A DNA stretch of 64,000 bases from Balneola sp. EhC07 (GCF_001650905.1 NZ_LXYG01000004.1:1-64000), one strand, 5' to 3'. Positions 46,590 to 56,712 are shown, counted from the first letter of the stretch. Numbers and translations: made by a program. Notes: generated from the letters alone by a model not told the origin.

Positions 46590-48014
46590 ATGAGTAAATA
46601 CGATTACGTACCGGAACCCGCTCTTGTGAAAGGCGATCATGATTTTGCCAGCCTCACACGATTGGTTACTGATATAAACTTAAGACCAACTCCAAAAGGT
46701 TGGTATCTGGCAATGATTGGAGCAAATGCTTTGCTCGCCGTACTTGGAATTGCAGTAGGATACCTAATCTGGGAAGGAACCGGAGTCTGGGGACTAAACA
46801 ATCCTGTAGGTTGGGGTTGGGCAATCATCAACTTTGTTTGGTGGGTTGGTATCGGTCACGCAGGAACCTTGATTTCTGCTGTATTATTCCTTTTCAGACA
46901 GGATTGGCGTACTGCCATTAACCGTTTCTCTGAAGCAATGACTATTTTCGCCGTAATGTGTGCCGGGGTTTTTCCTGCCATTCACGTTGGGCGTATTTGG
47001 GTTATTTACTGGGTATTCCCGGTTCCTAACCAAATGGCAATGTGGCCAAACTTTAACTCTCCCCTTCTTTGGGATGTGTTTGCTGTTTCTACCTACTTCA
47101 CAGTTTCCTTCTTATTCTGGTATGTTGGTTTAGTACCTGATCTGGCTACGATCAGAGATAGAGCTACTGATAAAATCAGAAAATACGCTTACGGAATCTT
47201 TTCTTTAGGCTGGACAGGAAGTAACCGTCACTGGTGGAATTATGAAAAAGCGTATATGATCCTGGCCGGATTAGCAACGCCTCTTGTACTTTCTGTACAC
47301 ACAATTGTATCCTTTGACTTCGCCGTTTCACTTATTCCGGGATGGCACACCACTATTTTCCCTCCTTACTTCGTTGCCGGTGCAATTTTCTCCGGTTTCG
47401 CAATGGTATTAACCCTGATGATCGTTGCCAGAAAGATCTACGGCATGAAAGACATCATGACAGACGACCACATGGAGAAAATGAACATTGTAATTATGGT
47501 TACGGGTTCAATGGTTGGTTTTGCATACATGATGGAGTTCTTTATTGCATGGTATAGTGGCGTTGAGTACGAAAAAGCAATTTTCTTATTGAGAGCAACC
47601 GGACCTTATGCATGGGCATACTGGGCAATGATGACTTGTAACGTGTTATCTCCTCAATTCTTCTGGTTCAAGAAGCTAAGAAGAAGCGTTGGGTTTACTT
47701 TCTTCATCTCGATTGTAGTAAACATCGGTATGTGGTTCGAGCGATTTGTAATTACGGTTACTTCACTCGCAAATGATTATCTACCTTCTTCTTGGGATTA
47801 TTACTCCCCGACAATTTGGGATATTCTCACTTATGTAGGAACCTTTGGATTATTCTTTACGATGTTCCTGTTATTCTTAAGATTTTTACCGATGATCGCT
47901 CTTGCAGAAGTTAAGATGGTAATTCCGCAGGCCGATCCGCACAATTATGATGAGAATCATGACTATCAAGCTCCTAAAGTTGAAATTCCAACTCCTAAAG
48001 CTGTGGAGGCATAA
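46590..48014 (+). CDS. actC: Alternative complex III subunit C, NrfD/PsrC-like membrane protein
   Basis: 474 residues, about ten membrane helices in the NrfD fold. Typical segments are [43 protein letters not shown] and [30 protein letters not shown]. It holds the menaquinol site facing the periplasmic Fe-S subunit. 26 bp after actB and 3 bp before actD. Confidence 0.95.
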   Translation: MSKYDYVPEPALVKGDHDFASLTRLVTDINLRPTPKGWYLAMIGANALLAVLGIAVGYLIWEGTGVWGLNNPVGWGWAIINFVWWVGIGHAGTLISAVLFLFRQDWRTAINRFSEAMTIFAVMCAGVFPAIHVGRIWVIYWVFPVPNQMAMWPNFNSPLLWDVFAVSTYFTVSFLFWYVGLVPDLATIRDRATDKIRKYAYGIFSLGWTGSNRHWWNYEKAYMILAGLATPLVLSVHTIVSFDFAVSLIPGWHTTIFPPYFVAGAIFSGFAMVLTLMIVARKIYGMKDIMTDDHMEKMNIVIMVTGSMVGFAYMMEFFIAWYSGVEYEKAIFLLRATGPYAWAYWAMMTCNVLSPQFFWFKKLRRSVGFTFFISIVVNIGMWFERFVITVTSLANDYLPSSWDYYSPTIWDILTYVGTFGLFFTMFLLFLRFLPMIALAEVKMVIPQADPHNYDENHDYQAPKVEIPTPKAVEA

Positions 48015-48017
48015 ATA

Positions 48018-48581
48018 ATGAGTGCACCAGCTAAAAAGAAAATCGAAGAGCAACCAAAGTTGCATGGCATTCTGGGCGAGTTCCGGAATCCGAAAGCTCT
48101 ATATGATGTAGCTGCTTTAACAGTGAAATCAGGTTACAATAAATTTGATACTTACAGCCCTTTTCCTATTCACGGAATTGATAAGGCAATGAACCTGAAG
48201 AAATCTAAACTGGGCTGGATCGTAATTGGTCATGGTCTTGTAGGATTTTGTGGAGCGCTGACCATGATGTATTTCATGGCTGTAATGGATTATCCGATGA
48301 ATATCAGTGGTAAACCTTTTTTCAATGCGCCTGCATGGGTTCCGATCACGTTCGAATTAACAGTATTACTTTCAGCATTTGGTGCTGTATTTGGAATGTT
48401 CTTCCTAAATGGACTTCCGAAATTGAATAACCCTCTTTTTAACGTTGACCGATTTAAAAAAGCTACTGACGACGGCTTCTTCATTTGTATTGAAGCTGAA
48501 GACTCTCTTTTCGAAACAGAAAAAGTGAAAGAATTGCTTAAAGAAGCCGGAGCAACACATATAGAGGAAGTATATGACTAA
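48018..48581 (+). CDS. actD: Alternative complex III subunit D (DUF3341)
   Basis: 187 residues. Two membrane helices (about 70-95 and 113-135) between a short N-terminal region with GILGEFRNPKALYDVAA and a cytoplasmic C-terminal domain ending EAGATHIEEVYD. The core KYSPFPIHG-like YSPFPIHGIDKAM is the DUF3341 mark. It is a structural subunit on the cytoplasmic side. Its end overlaps actE by 8 bp. Confidence 0.93.
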   Translation: MSAPAKKKIEEQPKLHGILGEFRNPKALYDVAALTVKSGYNKFDTYSPFPIHGIDKAMNLKKSKLGWIVIGHGLVGFCGALTMMYFMAVMDYPMNISGKPFFNAPAWVPITFELTVLLSAFGAVFGMFFLNGLPKLNNPLFNVDRFKKATDDGFFICIEAEDSLFETEKVKELLKEAGATHIEEVYD

Positions 48582-49608
48582 CAAGAATGAAATAACTTCT
48601 TTAATGACCGCTAAGAATATCCTTAAAATGGCTTGTTTAAGTGGAGCTGCTTTGGTTTTCGCTTCATGCCGTGGGCAGATTTCTGAAAAACCTCCTGTTC
48701 ATCCTAACATGAACATGGATCAGCAACCCAGAATGGAAGCTCAGGAAGTAAACAAGTTTTTTGAAGACAAGCGCTCTATGCGTCAACCTGTGGAAGGAAC
48801 CATAGCTCGGGGATTATTGAAATCTGATGTTGCTTACTACGAAGGTACTGACGCAAACGGAGAATGGATCGCCGACATCCCTGTAGAAGTTACTAAAGAA
48901 TTGCTTTACAGAGGACAAGAGCGTTACGATGTATATTGTTCAGTATGTCACGGCGGAACCGGTGCAGGTGATGGAATTATCATGACCGGAAATTACGGTT
49001 ATGTTCCGGCTCCTACTTACCATCAGGACCGTTTAAGAGAAGCTCCGGATGGAGAAATTTATTCTGCTATCTATAATGGTGTTAGAACGATGCCTTCTTA
49101 CGCAACTCAAATTAAAGTTGAAGATCGATGGGCAATTGTAGCCTACATCAGAGCGCTTCAGGCTAGTCAAAATGTTAGTGAAGATGAGATCAACGACTAT
49201 GATGTTGATGTAAATGAGCTACAAAATGAATATAAAGCTGAACAAGAGCGTTTAGCAGCTCTTGCTGAAGCTCGCAAACCTGAAAAGGAAACTGAAGCTT
49301 CTGTACAAATGGGTGAACAATTGGTTGGACAGTATGCATGTGGAACTTGCCACAATGAAGATGGTGCTGAAGGCGGAATTGGACCAACTTGGAAAGGATT
49401 ATTTGGAAGTACAGCTCAGGGTATTGATGCAGAAGGAAATACGATCTCTATCACAAAAGATGAGACATACATTCGTGAATCCATTGTAGCTCCCGGAGCA
49501 AAAAAGACACAAGGTTATGAACAAGGAGTTATGGCCCCTTACGATTACTTGTCTGACACAGAAATTGAATCACTAGTTCTATACATAAAATCACTGAGTG
49601 ATAACTAA
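48574..49608 (+). CDS. actE: Alternative complex III subunit E, diheme cytochrome c lipoprotein
   Basis: 344 residues; the ATG at 48574 or 48604 may be used. Lipobox VFASC (Cys32). A first cytochrome c domain has YCSVCHGGTG (Cys122-His126), as in usual ActE. After a charged helical linker (about 200-240) a second cytochrome c domain has YACGTCHNEDG (Cys256-His260). This second domain is a close relative of the cytochrome domain at the end of CoxB in the same operon. Together they could hand electrons from alternative complex III to the oxidase. Confidence 0.93.
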   Translation: MTNKNEITSLMTAKNILKMACLSGAALVFASCRGQISEKPPVHPNMNMDQQPRMEAQEVNKFFEDKRSMRQPVEGTIARGLLKSDVAYYEGTDANGEWIADIPVEVTKELLYRGQERYDVYCSVCHGGTGAGDGIIMTGNYGYVPAPTYHQDRLREAPDGEIYSAIYNGVRTMPSYATQIKVEDRWAIVAYIRALQASQNVSEDEINDYDVDVNELQNEYKAEQERLAALAEARKPEKETEASVQMGEQLVGQYACGTCHNEDGAEGGIGPTWKGLFGSTAQGIDAEGNTISITKDETYIRESIVAPGAKKTQGYEQGVMAPYDYLSDTEIESLVLYIKSLSDN

Positions 49609-49630
49609 GAAAATAGCTTAATACATTACA

Positions 49631-50851
49631 ATGAGTCATAAGCCAACTATTACAGATTCTCTCGAATTCCCGCAAAACAGCATGATACCACGTGCTGCTT
49701 TTGGACTTGGATTTGCAGGATTGATCGCCAGTTTTATCGGTTATTTCTTACAACCTGATCAGTTTTTCTTTTCTTATATCGTAAGTTTTACCTTTTTTGC
49801 AGGCATTTCCCTTTCAGCATTGATCACAGTAATGTTGCACCATATTACTAAAGCCAGTTGGGGAACCGTTTTTAAACGCTTTTTTGAAGTATTTTCTTCC
49901 AACATCTGGGTTTGGGCTATTTTCTTTATTCCGGTTCTTTTAGGAATGCACAATCTTTACCACTGGACTCATCCTGAACTTTTTGACAAAGCAAGTGCTG
50001 AGTTTGATAAGATTCTTTACGGTAAATCAGCTTATTTAAACCAAACTTTCTTCATTGTTCGTCAGGTTATTTACTTTGCGATCTGGGGATGGTTAGGTCA
50101 CAAACTGTACAAAGCTTCTGTTGAAATGGACAAAACCAGCGATTGGGGCATGACTACGCTAATGAGAAAGATCAGTGCTCCCGGTATTCCGTTGTTCGCG
50201 CTTTCTGTTGCATTTGCGGGTTTTGATTGGTTGATGTCCCTTGATCCACACTGGTTCTCAACAATGTTTGGTGTGTATTTCTTTGCGATCAACTTCCAGG
50301 CTTTCTGGCCGGTAATGATCTTGTTGGTATTCTTCCTTCAGAGACAAGGAATTTTGAAAGACACCATCAAGCAAGTACATATTTATGATCTTGGCGCATG
50401 GTTCTTTGCATTCACTGTATTTTACGCATACATCGCTTTTAGTCAGTTCTTACTGATCTATTACGCTAACCTTCCGGAAGAAACTCTTTGGTTCTATAAC
50501 AGATTGGAAGGCGGATTTGAATACATCGCTTACGGATTATTGATCTTCCGTTTTGCTCTACCATTTTTACTTCTCATCAACAGAGAAGCTAAGCGCAGCC
50601 GTTTCATGTTAGGGTTAGTATCCGTAATTGTTCTGGTTATGCACTTTTTAGAAATTTACTGGATCTCAATGCCGGCTAACCATGCAGGAGATGCTCATGG
50701 TCTTCATTTCAGCTGGATTGATATCGCTACCTTTTTAGGATTAGGTGGAATGTTCTTTGGTTTGTTCTTTAACAAGTTCAAAAAAGAAAGCATGATCCCG
50801 CAAAACGATCCTAAAATGGACGAATGTTTATCAAAATCTTATCATCATTAA
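49631..50851 (+). CDS. actF: Alternative complex III subunit F, second NrfD-like protein
   Basis: 406 residues with about ten helices. Motifs include SFTFFAGISLSALITVMLHHITKASW, MHNLYHWTHPELFDK, AFAGFDWLMSLDPHWFSTMFGVYFFA and YIAFSQFLLIYYANLPEET, which distinguish ActF from ActC. It forms the second membrane half of the complex and may take part in proton transfer. 22 bp after actE. Confidence 0.94.
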   Translation: MSHKPTITDSLEFPQNSMIPRAAFGLGFAGLIASFIGYFLQPDQFFFSYIVSFTFFAGISLSALITVMLHHITKASWGTVFKRFFEVFSSNIWVWAIFFIPVLLGMHNLYHWTHPELFDKASAEFDKILYGKSAYLNQTFFIVRQVIYFAIWGWLGHKLYKASVEMDKTSDWGMTTLMRKISAPGIPLFALSVAFAGFDWLMSLDPHWFSTMFGVYFFAINFQAFWPVMILLVFFLQRQGILKDTIKQVHIYDLGAWFFAFTVFYAYIAFSQFLLIYYANLPEETLWFYNRLEGGFEYIAYGLLIFRFALPFLLLINREAKRSRFMLGLVSVIVLVMHFLEIYWISMPANHAGDAHGLHFSWIDIATFLGLGGMFFGLFFNKFKKESMIPQNDPKMDECLSKSYHH

Positions 50852-50861
50852 TTGTTGATCT

Positions 50862-51401
50862 ATGTCGACTAAGCACAACGCAAAATTTAAAGCACAAGTA
50901 GCTATTGAAGCCTTAAATCTCTCTGCAGGGGATCTTGAAGAATTTGCTAAAGTAAAAGGGGTATCAACAGACCAAGTTTTAGATTGGGTATCTCAGCTAA
51001 AAGAAAATTCAGCAACAATTTTTGAAGAAGGTCAAGACGCTCATAGTGGTCACCATCACGCATCCGGAGAAAATGTAAATCTTGAAACAGAAGATGAGCT
51101 CCTTATAGCTGCGGTTTCTCACGGAGTTAACGATGATAACCTGAATTATAATAAGCTTTTCTTCTGGACCACTTTTGGAACAGGTCTGGTAGTTGTAATT
51201 ATTTATGGATTGATACAGTTTGCTCAGGCCAGCTGGTTTGATGCACAAAACGAAGCTGCTGTAAATAGTCAGTTTTCCGAAATAAAAGAATTGAAAGCTA
51301 AGGATGCGGAAACGCTGAATAGCTATGGTGTTGTTGATCTGGAAAACGGAACATACAGAATACCAATTGATCAGGCTATTAATAAGATAGCTGAAAATTA
51401 A
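50862..51401 (+). CDS. Respiratory-operon membrane protein with IS3 OrfA-like helix-turn-helix
   Basis: 179 residues. The N-terminus (about 7-58: AKFKAQVAIEAL, then VSTDQVLDWVSQLKENSATIF) closely follows the IS3-type OrfA/HTH_Tnp_1 pattern (FKAKVALEAL ... GVHPNQISKWKKQLLENA). A His-rich stretch (SGHHHAS) follows, then one membrane helix (about 99-122). The short periplasmic tail contains LNSYGVVDLENGTYRIPIDQAI, a pattern I associate with small proteins beside SCO and caa3 genes. No transposase catalytic domain, no terminal repeats. It sits 10 bp after actF and 4 bp before SCO, so it is a stable operon member. Function unknown; an oxidase assembly or bridging subunit is a possibility. Confidence 0.7.
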   Translation: MSTKHNAKFKAQVAIEALNLSAGDLEEFAKVKGVSTDQVLDWVSQLKENSATIFEEGQDAHSGHHHASGENVNLETEDELLIAAVSHGVNDDNLNYNKLFFWTTFGTGLVVVIIYGLIQFAQASWFDAQNEAAVNSQFSEIKELKAKDAETLNSYGVVDLENGTYRIPIDQAINKIAEN

Positions 51402-51405
51402 TTTT

Positions 51406-52242
51406 ATGAGACGCTTTGCACTGTTAGCATTTATTTTGTTTGCAGTGCTTCAACTTCCATTTCGAAGTTTTGCCCAGAGTAGTAATACGGGTACTTCGCA
51501 AGCGCTGCAAGACGTAGGCATCGAGGAGAAACTCGGAGATATTATTCCTCTTGATGCAAAATTTTCCACCGTTGAAGGTGATAGCATCCGTTTAGGCGAT
51601 TTACTCGAAGAAGGAAAGCCTGTAATTCTGAATCCTCTCTATTATGAATGCCCGATGCTTTGTGGTTTAGTTGTTGATGGTGTAATTGATGTTGTTGATG
51701 AACTGGCATGGAAGCCCGGAAAAGATTATCTGGTTATATCGTTCAGCATTGACCCACTGGAAGACCACAACATGGCAAAAGAATATCGTAGTAAGTACAT
51801 CAACAAACTTACTAATACAAATGCTGAAGAAGGCTGGTACTTTTTAACCGGTAAACAACCTCAGATTGACAAAGTAATTGATGCTGTGGGCTTCAAATAC
51901 AACGAAGTTCAGGGAACCGGAGAATATGCGCACAGTGCAGCTATTATTATGCTGAGCCCTGAAGGAAAGATCACTCGCTATCTTTACGGCATTAAATACA
52001 ACGAATTTGATACAAGAAATGCTTTGTTCGAATCCGCCGATGGTAAAATTGGCAGTACTGTTGATAAAATTCTAATGTACTGCTATCAATACGATCCTGA
52101 TTCTAACAGCTATGTGCCGGTTGCCATGAATATTATGAAGATTGGGGGCTTGGCTACTCTAATAATTCTCGGTATATTTCTCACCCTTTTTTGGGTACGG
52201 GAAAGACGTAAAAAACAATCACAAAACTTCGACTATAACTAA
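51406..52242 (+). CDS. SCO1/SenC-type copper chaperone for the oxidase
   Basis: 278 residues. Signal peptide 1-23 (RSFA-QSS). Thioredoxin-like fold with the copper ligands Cys82 and Cys86 in YECPMLCGLV and His176 in EYAHSAAII. A membrane helix near 243-263 and a basic tail anchor it C-terminally. SCO proteins deliver copper to the CuA site of subunit II, encoded next (1-bp overlap at 52242). Confidence 0.93.
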   Translation: MRRFALLAFILFAVLQLPFRSFAQSSNTGTSQALQDVGIEEKLGDIIPLDAKFSTVEGDSIRLGDLLEEGKPVILNPLYYECPMLCGLVVDGVIDVVDELAWKPGKDYLVISFSIDPLEDHNMAKEYRSKYINKLTNTNAEEGWYFLTGKQPQIDKVIDAVGFKYNEVQGTGEYAHSAAIIMLSPEGKITRYLYGIKYNEFDTRNALFESADGKIGSTVDKILMYCYQYDPDSNSYVPVAMNIMKIGGLATLIILGIFLTLFWVRERRKKQSQNFDYN

Positions 52243-53180
52243 TGGACAGACTGTTCGAATTCATGCTTCCTGAGGCGAAATCGCCTACAGCCGACAGCAC
52301 CGATGCCTTGTTTCATTTTATCAATGAAGTGAGTCTCGTTCTTTTGATCGGGATCACTATCGCTCTCATTTATTTTGCGATCAAATATCGCAGAAGATCT
52401 GAAGATGATGAAACTCCGGTAATTACTCATAACAATACTCTGGAAATTACATGGTCAGTGGTTCCACTCCTGATTTGTTTTGTGATTTTTGGATGGGGAT
52501 ACACCGGTTGGTTAAACCTTAAATCTGTTCCTGATAATGCGTATGAAATTCAGGTTAACGGTTTTAAATGGGGCTGGAATGTAAAATATGACAATGGTGC
52601 TCAAACCCTTAATGAAATTCATGTACCTGAAGGCAGACCGGTAAAGATCGTTCTTCAATCTTCAGATGTACTTCACTCTTTCTTTGTACCTGATTATCGT
52701 GTAAAGCATGATGTTGTTCCCGGGCGCTACACTTACGTTTGGTTTGAAGCTGAAGAAGCCGGAGAATCCATTGTATTCTGTACGGAATATTGCGGAACCG
52801 GGCACTCTGATATGCTTGCAAAAGTAATCGTACATACTGAAGAAGACTTCCAAACCTGGCTTGAAAAGAATGGCGGCGGAGTTTCAGGAACACCTGTTGA
52901 ACAAGGAGAGCAATTGGTTCAGCTTCAGGGTTGTACTACATGCCACTCTGACGACGGTTCAAGACTGATCGGACCTTCTTTCAAAGGACTTTGGGAAAGC
53001 GAAGAAACTCTTTCAGATGGTTCTACCGTAACCGTAGATGAAAACTATCTGCGCGAATCAATTTTAAATCCCGGTGCTAAGATCGTAGAAAGCTACGATA
53101 ACGTGATGACTCCTTATGAAGGAAGAATCTCTGACGAAGAAATCACCAATATCATCGAATATCTAAAAACGCTTAAGTGA
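52242..53180 (+). CDS. coxB: Cytochrome c oxidase subunit II with fused cytochrome c (caa3 type)
   Basis: 312 residues. Two membrane helices (about 28-47 and 70-90) and a cupredoxin domain with CuA ligands His145 (VLHSFF), Cys180, Glu182, Cys184, His188 and Met191 ([13 protein letters not shown]). A fused cytochrome c domain has heme site CTTCH at 231-235 and a likely Met ligand in NVMTPYEG. No separate signal peptide is seen; the first helix serves for insertion. The fused heme marks a caa3 oxidase that takes electrons directly from the upstream complex. Confidence 0.95.
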   Translation: MDRLFEFMLPEAKSPTADSTDALFHFINEVSLVLLIGITIALIYFAIKYRRRSEDDETPVITHNNTLEITWSVVPLLICFVIFGWGYTGWLNLKSVPDNAYEIQVNGFKWGWNVKYDNGAQTLNEIHVPEGRPVKIVLQSSDVLHSFFVPDYRVKHDVVPGRYTYVWFEAEEAGESIVFCTEYCGTGHSDMLAKVIVHTEEDFQTWLEKNGGGVSGTPVEQGEQLVQLQGCTTCHSDDGSRLIGPSFKGLWESEETLSDGSTVTVDENYLRESILNPGAKIVESYDNVMTPYEGRISDEEITNIIEYLKTLK

Positions 53181-53181
53181 T

Positions 53182-54936
53182 ATGGCAACTGCTGAAGTAT
53201 CAAATAAAAAAACTCTAAAAGTTCAGCGCTTTAAACCATCTGATAATCCTTCCAATACCTATCTCACAGATGAAAAAGGTGTTTGGGCATGGATGACTAC
53301 TGTAGATCATAAGAAGATCGGGATCATGTATTTGGTTGCCGTTGCTATCTTTTTTGCAGTTGGTGGAGCATTAGCGCTTCTACTTAGAACTGAATTGATG
53401 ACCCCTGCTAAAACTTTTATTGAGGCAGATACATACAATCAGTTATTTACCCTGCACGGAGCCATTATGGTATTTTTCGTGCTGGTTCCTTCAATTCCTG
53501 CAGCATTAGGTAACTTCATTATGCCGATGCAACTCGGGGCAAAGGACGTAGCCTTCCCAAAACTGAACCTTGCCAGTTTTTACATCTATGTAGCCGGTGC
53601 AATTTTTACTTTTATTGCGTTAGCTCAACATGGTTTAGACACGGGTTGGACCTTTTACACTCCGTATAGTACAGAATCTTCCAGTAGTGTGATTTGGGTA
53701 ACCATGGGGGTATTTATACTTGGATTCTCCTCTATCCTGACGGGAACTAACTTTATTACTACCATCCATAAAATGAGAGCTCCGGGAATTACCTGGGGAA
53801 AACTTCCTTTGAATGTATGGGCACTGTATGCTACTTCCATTATTCAGGTATTGGCAACTCCGGTACTTGCAATCACCGTTCTTCTGTTAACAATGGAAAG
53901 ATGGTTAGGTTTTGGAATCTTTGATCCTGCTCTTGGTGGTGATCCGGTTCTGTTCCAGCATTTCTTCTGGTTCTACTCCCACCCTGCTGTATATATCATG
54001 ATCGTACCGGGATTCGGAATTATTTCAGAAGTGATCTCAACATTCTCTAAGAAAACAGTATTCGGTTACTGGGCGATTGCACTTTCTTCTTTAGCGATTG
54101 CATTCATCGGTTTCCTTGTGTGGGGACACCACATGTTTACTTCAGGACAATCTGCAGTAGCAACTACCGTATTCTCATTCCTGACTTTCTTGGTAGGTAT
54201 CCCGACAGGTATTAAGATCTTTAACTGGATCGCGACCTTATATAAAGGCTCCATTAAAATGGATACGCCTATGATCTATGTATTTATATTCCTGTTCTTA
54301 TTCTCCATTGGTGGATTTACAGGAATTATGCTTGGTGCGCTTTCAGTAGATATTCACTTGCATGATACATACTACGTAGTTGCTCACTTCCACTATGTTA
54401 TGATGGGTGGAACACTGATCGCACTGCTTGCAGGATTACATTTCTGGTGGCCAAAAATGACCGGAAAATTGTACAATGAAAAGCTTGCTAAAATAGCTTC
54501 TGTATTCATTTTTGTTGGATTCAACGTGACCTTCCTACCGCAGTTTGTGATGGGAGCACAAGGAATGCCGAGAAGATATTACAACTATGTAGATCAGTTC
54601 ACAGCTTTCCACCAAACTTCAACAATTGGTTCTTACTTGTTGGGCGTTGGATTCCTAATCATCCTCTACTACCTGATGCACTCTCTGTTCAAAGGAGCAA
54701 AATCTCCGGCAAACCCTTGGGGAAGTCGCGGATTGGAATGGCAGGCAACATCACCACCTGACTTCCACAACTTTGATCACACTCCAGTAGTAATTCATGG
54801 TCCTTACGACTACCACCAGCCGATGGAAGAATTCCAGTTAGGGTTAGCGGTAGACACCAACGGTCATGATTCCGAAACAGCCAAAGAAGTTGTTGATAAG
54901 GAACGTGAGCAGTGGAAAAACTACAGTTTAGGCTAA
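53182..54936 (+). CDS. coxA: Cytochrome c oxidase subunit I (A2-type heme-copper oxidase)
   Basis: 584 residues, 12 core helices. Heme a and CuB ligands lie in [23 protein letters not shown] (residues 263-274), [10 protein letters not shown] and [12 protein letters not shown]. In place of the glutamate of A1 oxidases (HPEVY) there is the Tyr265-Ser266 pair in YSHPAVY, the mark of A2 oxidases such as those of Rhodothermus and Thermus. [12 protein letters not shown] is intact. It reduces O2 to water and pumps protons. 1 bp after coxB. Confidence 0.97.
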   Translation: MATAEVSNKKTLKVQRFKPSDNPSNTYLTDEKGVWAWMTTVDHKKIGIMYLVAVAIFFAVGGALALLLRTELMTPAKTFIEADTYNQLFTLHGAIMVFFVLVPSIPAALGNFIMPMQLGAKDVAFPKLNLASFYIYVAGAIFTFIALAQHGLDTGWTFYTPYSTESSSSVIWVTMGVFILGFSSILTGTNFITTIHKMRAPGITWGKLPLNVWALYATSIIQVLATPVLAITVLLLTMERWLGFGIFDPALGGDPVLFQHFFWFYSHPAVYIMIVPGFGIISEVISTFSKKTVFGYWAIALSSLAIAFIGFLVWGHHMFTSGQSAVATTVFSFLTFLVGIPTGIKIFNWIATLYKGSIKMDTPMIYVFIFLFLFSIGGFTGIMLGALSVDIHLHDTYYVVAHFHYVMMGGTLIALLAGLHFWWPKMTGKLYNEKLAKIASVFIFVGFNVTFLPQFVMGAQGMPRRYYNYVDQFTAFHQTSTIGSYLLGVGFLIILYYLMHSLFKGAKSPANPWGSRGLEWQATSPPDFHNFDHTPVVIHGPYDYHQPMEEFQLGLAVDTNGHDSETAKEVVDKEREQWKNYSLG

Positions 54937-54973
54937 AAAGAAATTAATTAATAAAACACACACGGAAATCTAA

Positions 54974-55627
54974 ATGTCAAATCATTCACAGGCACATCCT
55001 GCTCATCTTCAGCACCACTTCGTGGACTCTGATCAGCAGTTTGATGCAGCAAAAATGGGGATGTGGGTATTTATCGTTAATGAGATCTTATTCTTTGGCG
55101 GTTTATTTTGTGCTTACATCGTATTCAGAGCATGGCACCCGGATCTATTTACACAAGCAGCAACAGAGTTAAACACTGTTTGGGGAGCAGTTAACACACT
55201 GGTTCTTATCGGTAGTAGTTTAACGGTTGCGATGGCTATTCGGTCTGCTCAAAAAAATCAAATCAAAGGATTGCAAATCAATCTTTTGATCACTATTGCA
55301 TTAGCTTGTGTTTTCTTGCTGATTAAGTATTTCGAGTATTCTCATAAATTACATATTGGGATCTGGCCGGGTGCAGAATTGTATACTTACGAAGGAATCG
55401 ATCACCCGTTAGCTCACGTATTCTTTAGCATTTACTATGTAATGACAGGAATTCACGCCATTCACATTATTGTTGGTATTGGCTTGATGATCTGGATATA
55501 CATCCGCGCTAAGAAAAATGAATTTGGCAGCGAGTATTACACTCCGGTTGAAATGGTTGGTCTGTATTGGCACTTGGTTGATGTGATCTGGATCTTCCTA
55601 TTCCCGCTACTTTACTTAATTGAATGA
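54974..55627 (+). CDS. coxC: Cytochrome c oxidase subunit III
   Basis: 217 residues with five helices; KMGMWVFIVNEILFFGGLFCAYIVFR, a GIxHxLAHVFFSIYYVMTGIHAIHIIVGIG region and VGLYWHLVDVIWIFLFPLLYL are standard subunit III features. A His-rich N-terminus (HSQAHPAHLQHH) is unusual but common in small oxidase subunits here. Ends in an ATGA overlap with the next open frame. Confidence 0.95.
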   Translation: MSNHSQAHPAHLQHHFVDSDQQFDAAKMGMWVFIVNEILFFGGLFCAYIVFRAWHPDLFTQAATELNTVWGAVNTLVLIGSSLTVAMAIRSAQKNQIKGLQINLLITIALACVFLLIKYFEYSHKLHIGIWPGAELYTYEGIDHPLAHVFFSIYYVMTGIHAIHIIVGIGLMIWIYIRAKKNEFGSEYYTPVEMVGLYWHLVDVIWIFLFPLLYLIE

Positions 55628-55647
55628 TATTATCTGAGGACAAAACA

Positions 55648-55965
55648 ATGAGCGAACACAATCATCACGAACATCACGTTTCATCTGCCGGCCAACTTTG
55701 GGCGATCGGTATAGCATTAACACTCCTCACCATCTTAACAGTTGGACTTTCTTATGTAGAAATTCCGGCTCCTTTTGATGTTGTTGTAGCACTTACAGTT
55801 GCATTCGGAAAAGCATTCTTAGTTTGCGCTTTCTTCATGAACCTGTACTGGGATACTAAATTTAATACCATGCTTCTTATTGGAGCATTTGCATTCTTTA
55901 TTCTGATGGTAGCCGTAACACTACTTGATACACTGTATCGAAATGATGTAGTGCCATCTTTTTAA
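55648..55965 (+). CDS. Cytochrome c oxidase subunit IV (CoxD/prokaryotic COX4-like)
   Basis: 105 residues from the ATG at 55648, chosen because GAGGA lies 7 bp upstream; the frame is open from an ATG at 55624 that overlaps the coxC stop. Three helices: WAIGIALTLLTILTVGLSY, VVVALTVAFGKAFLVCAFFMNL and NTMLLIGAFAFFILMVAVTLLDTLY. His-rich start (EHNHHEHH). Small membrane subunit stabilising the oxidase; last gene before the terminator. Confidence 0.88.
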   Translation: MSEHNHHEHHVSSAGQLWAIGIALTLLTILTVGLSYVEIPAPFDVVVALTVAFGKAFLVCAFFMNLYWDTKFNTMLLIGAFAFFILMVAVTLLDTLYRNDVVPSF

Positions 55966-55986
55966 AGAATAATTATTCTTTTTCTC

Positions 55987-56022
55987 AAAGCCCGATTTAT
56001 TAAGTTGAGTCGGGCTTTTTTA
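55987..56022 (+). terminator. Terminator of the respiratory operon
   Basis: A 9-bp stem (AAAGCCCGA at 55987-55995 with TCGGGCTTT at 56010-56018) with a 14-nt loop runs into a T-tract, 22 bp after the last oxidase gene. Confidence 0.9.
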
Positions 56023-56295
56023 TTGTTAATAGATTTTATTGTAATCTCAGAAAAAGCTTCCAACTACACCGACCTTTAGAATTATTGGCGGAGCAAGAAC
56101 GTAATAAAATCGACGGCTCCGTAGGAGCAATCATTACACTTATGGCTGATTTTATGATTTGATTGATTTACCCTGAATAGATCTCCATCAGCGTAAATCA
56201 ACAAACTGACATCGTCAGTTACTAAAATCAGCGCAATCAGTGATTCCTATTTCACCTAAACTTCCTTAGCTTCTACACAACAAATCATCTTAGCT
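56023..56295. other. Intergenic region with short degenerate repeats
   Basis: No gene seen. It holds the small hairpin GGCTCCGTAGGAGCAATCA near 56134 and repeated words around 56190-56246 (CATCAGCGTAAATCA, AATCAGCGCAATCAG), a degenerate phrase also known from intergenic spaces in Bacteroidota. TAGCTTTG at 56291-56298 fits a -7 box but overlaps the next start codon. Confidence 0.5.
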
Positions 56296-56712
56296 TTGAA
56301 ACGACGACCATTAATTACCATTCTTCTCGCACTATCCTGTATAGTAAGCTCAGTGATGTTAGTGGCTACTCCTTCACATAAAGCTATAGATTACAGTGCA
56401 TCTGAAAACTTAGATTCATTGATCGCTTCGGCACTGAGCCAGGAACCATCCATTGGCGCAAACTTCAGAAGATACGATATTGAAGTCGACTCCAATTTTA
56501 CCCGAACGGTATACAGAGTTCCTGTTCATCCTGCTTTTTCAAAAACGATGTTTCATTATTCTTTGCATCAAACGCTTTCAAAGCTTAAGATCGAATCACC
56601 GGCTAAAGTCCTTTTTCCTGAAAGGGATATGAATATCTATATTTATGATAACGGGACGATAAGAAGCACGATCAGATTGATCACCACCGAACCTAAACAA
56701 GAAAGTGAGTAA
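56296..56712 (+). CDS. Exported protein of unknown function ahead of the lipase
   Basis: 138 residues from TTG at 56296. The N-terminus MKRRPLITILLALSCIVSSVML is a clear signal peptide or anchor, which supports the TTG although a TAnnTTTG box overlaps it. The mature part has TRTVYRVPVHPAFSKTMFHYSLHQTL and DMNIYIYDNGTIRSTIRLI, an alpha/beta look without a known motif. Its stop overlaps the lipase start by one base, so the two are co-translated. Possibly a periplasmic partner, but that is only inferred from coupling. Confidence 0.65.
   Translation: MKRRPLITILLALSCIVSSVMLVATPSHKAIDYSASENLDSLIASALSQEPSIGANFRRYDIEVDSNFTRTVYRVPVHPAFSKTMFHYSLHQTLSKLKIESPAKVLFPERDMNIYIYDNGTIRSTIRLITTEPKQESE

Noticed and set aside
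50862-51040. Remnant of an IS3 insertion
   Set aside because: The frame continues into a membrane helix and tail, gene spacing is tight, and no terminal repeats or catalytic domain are present.
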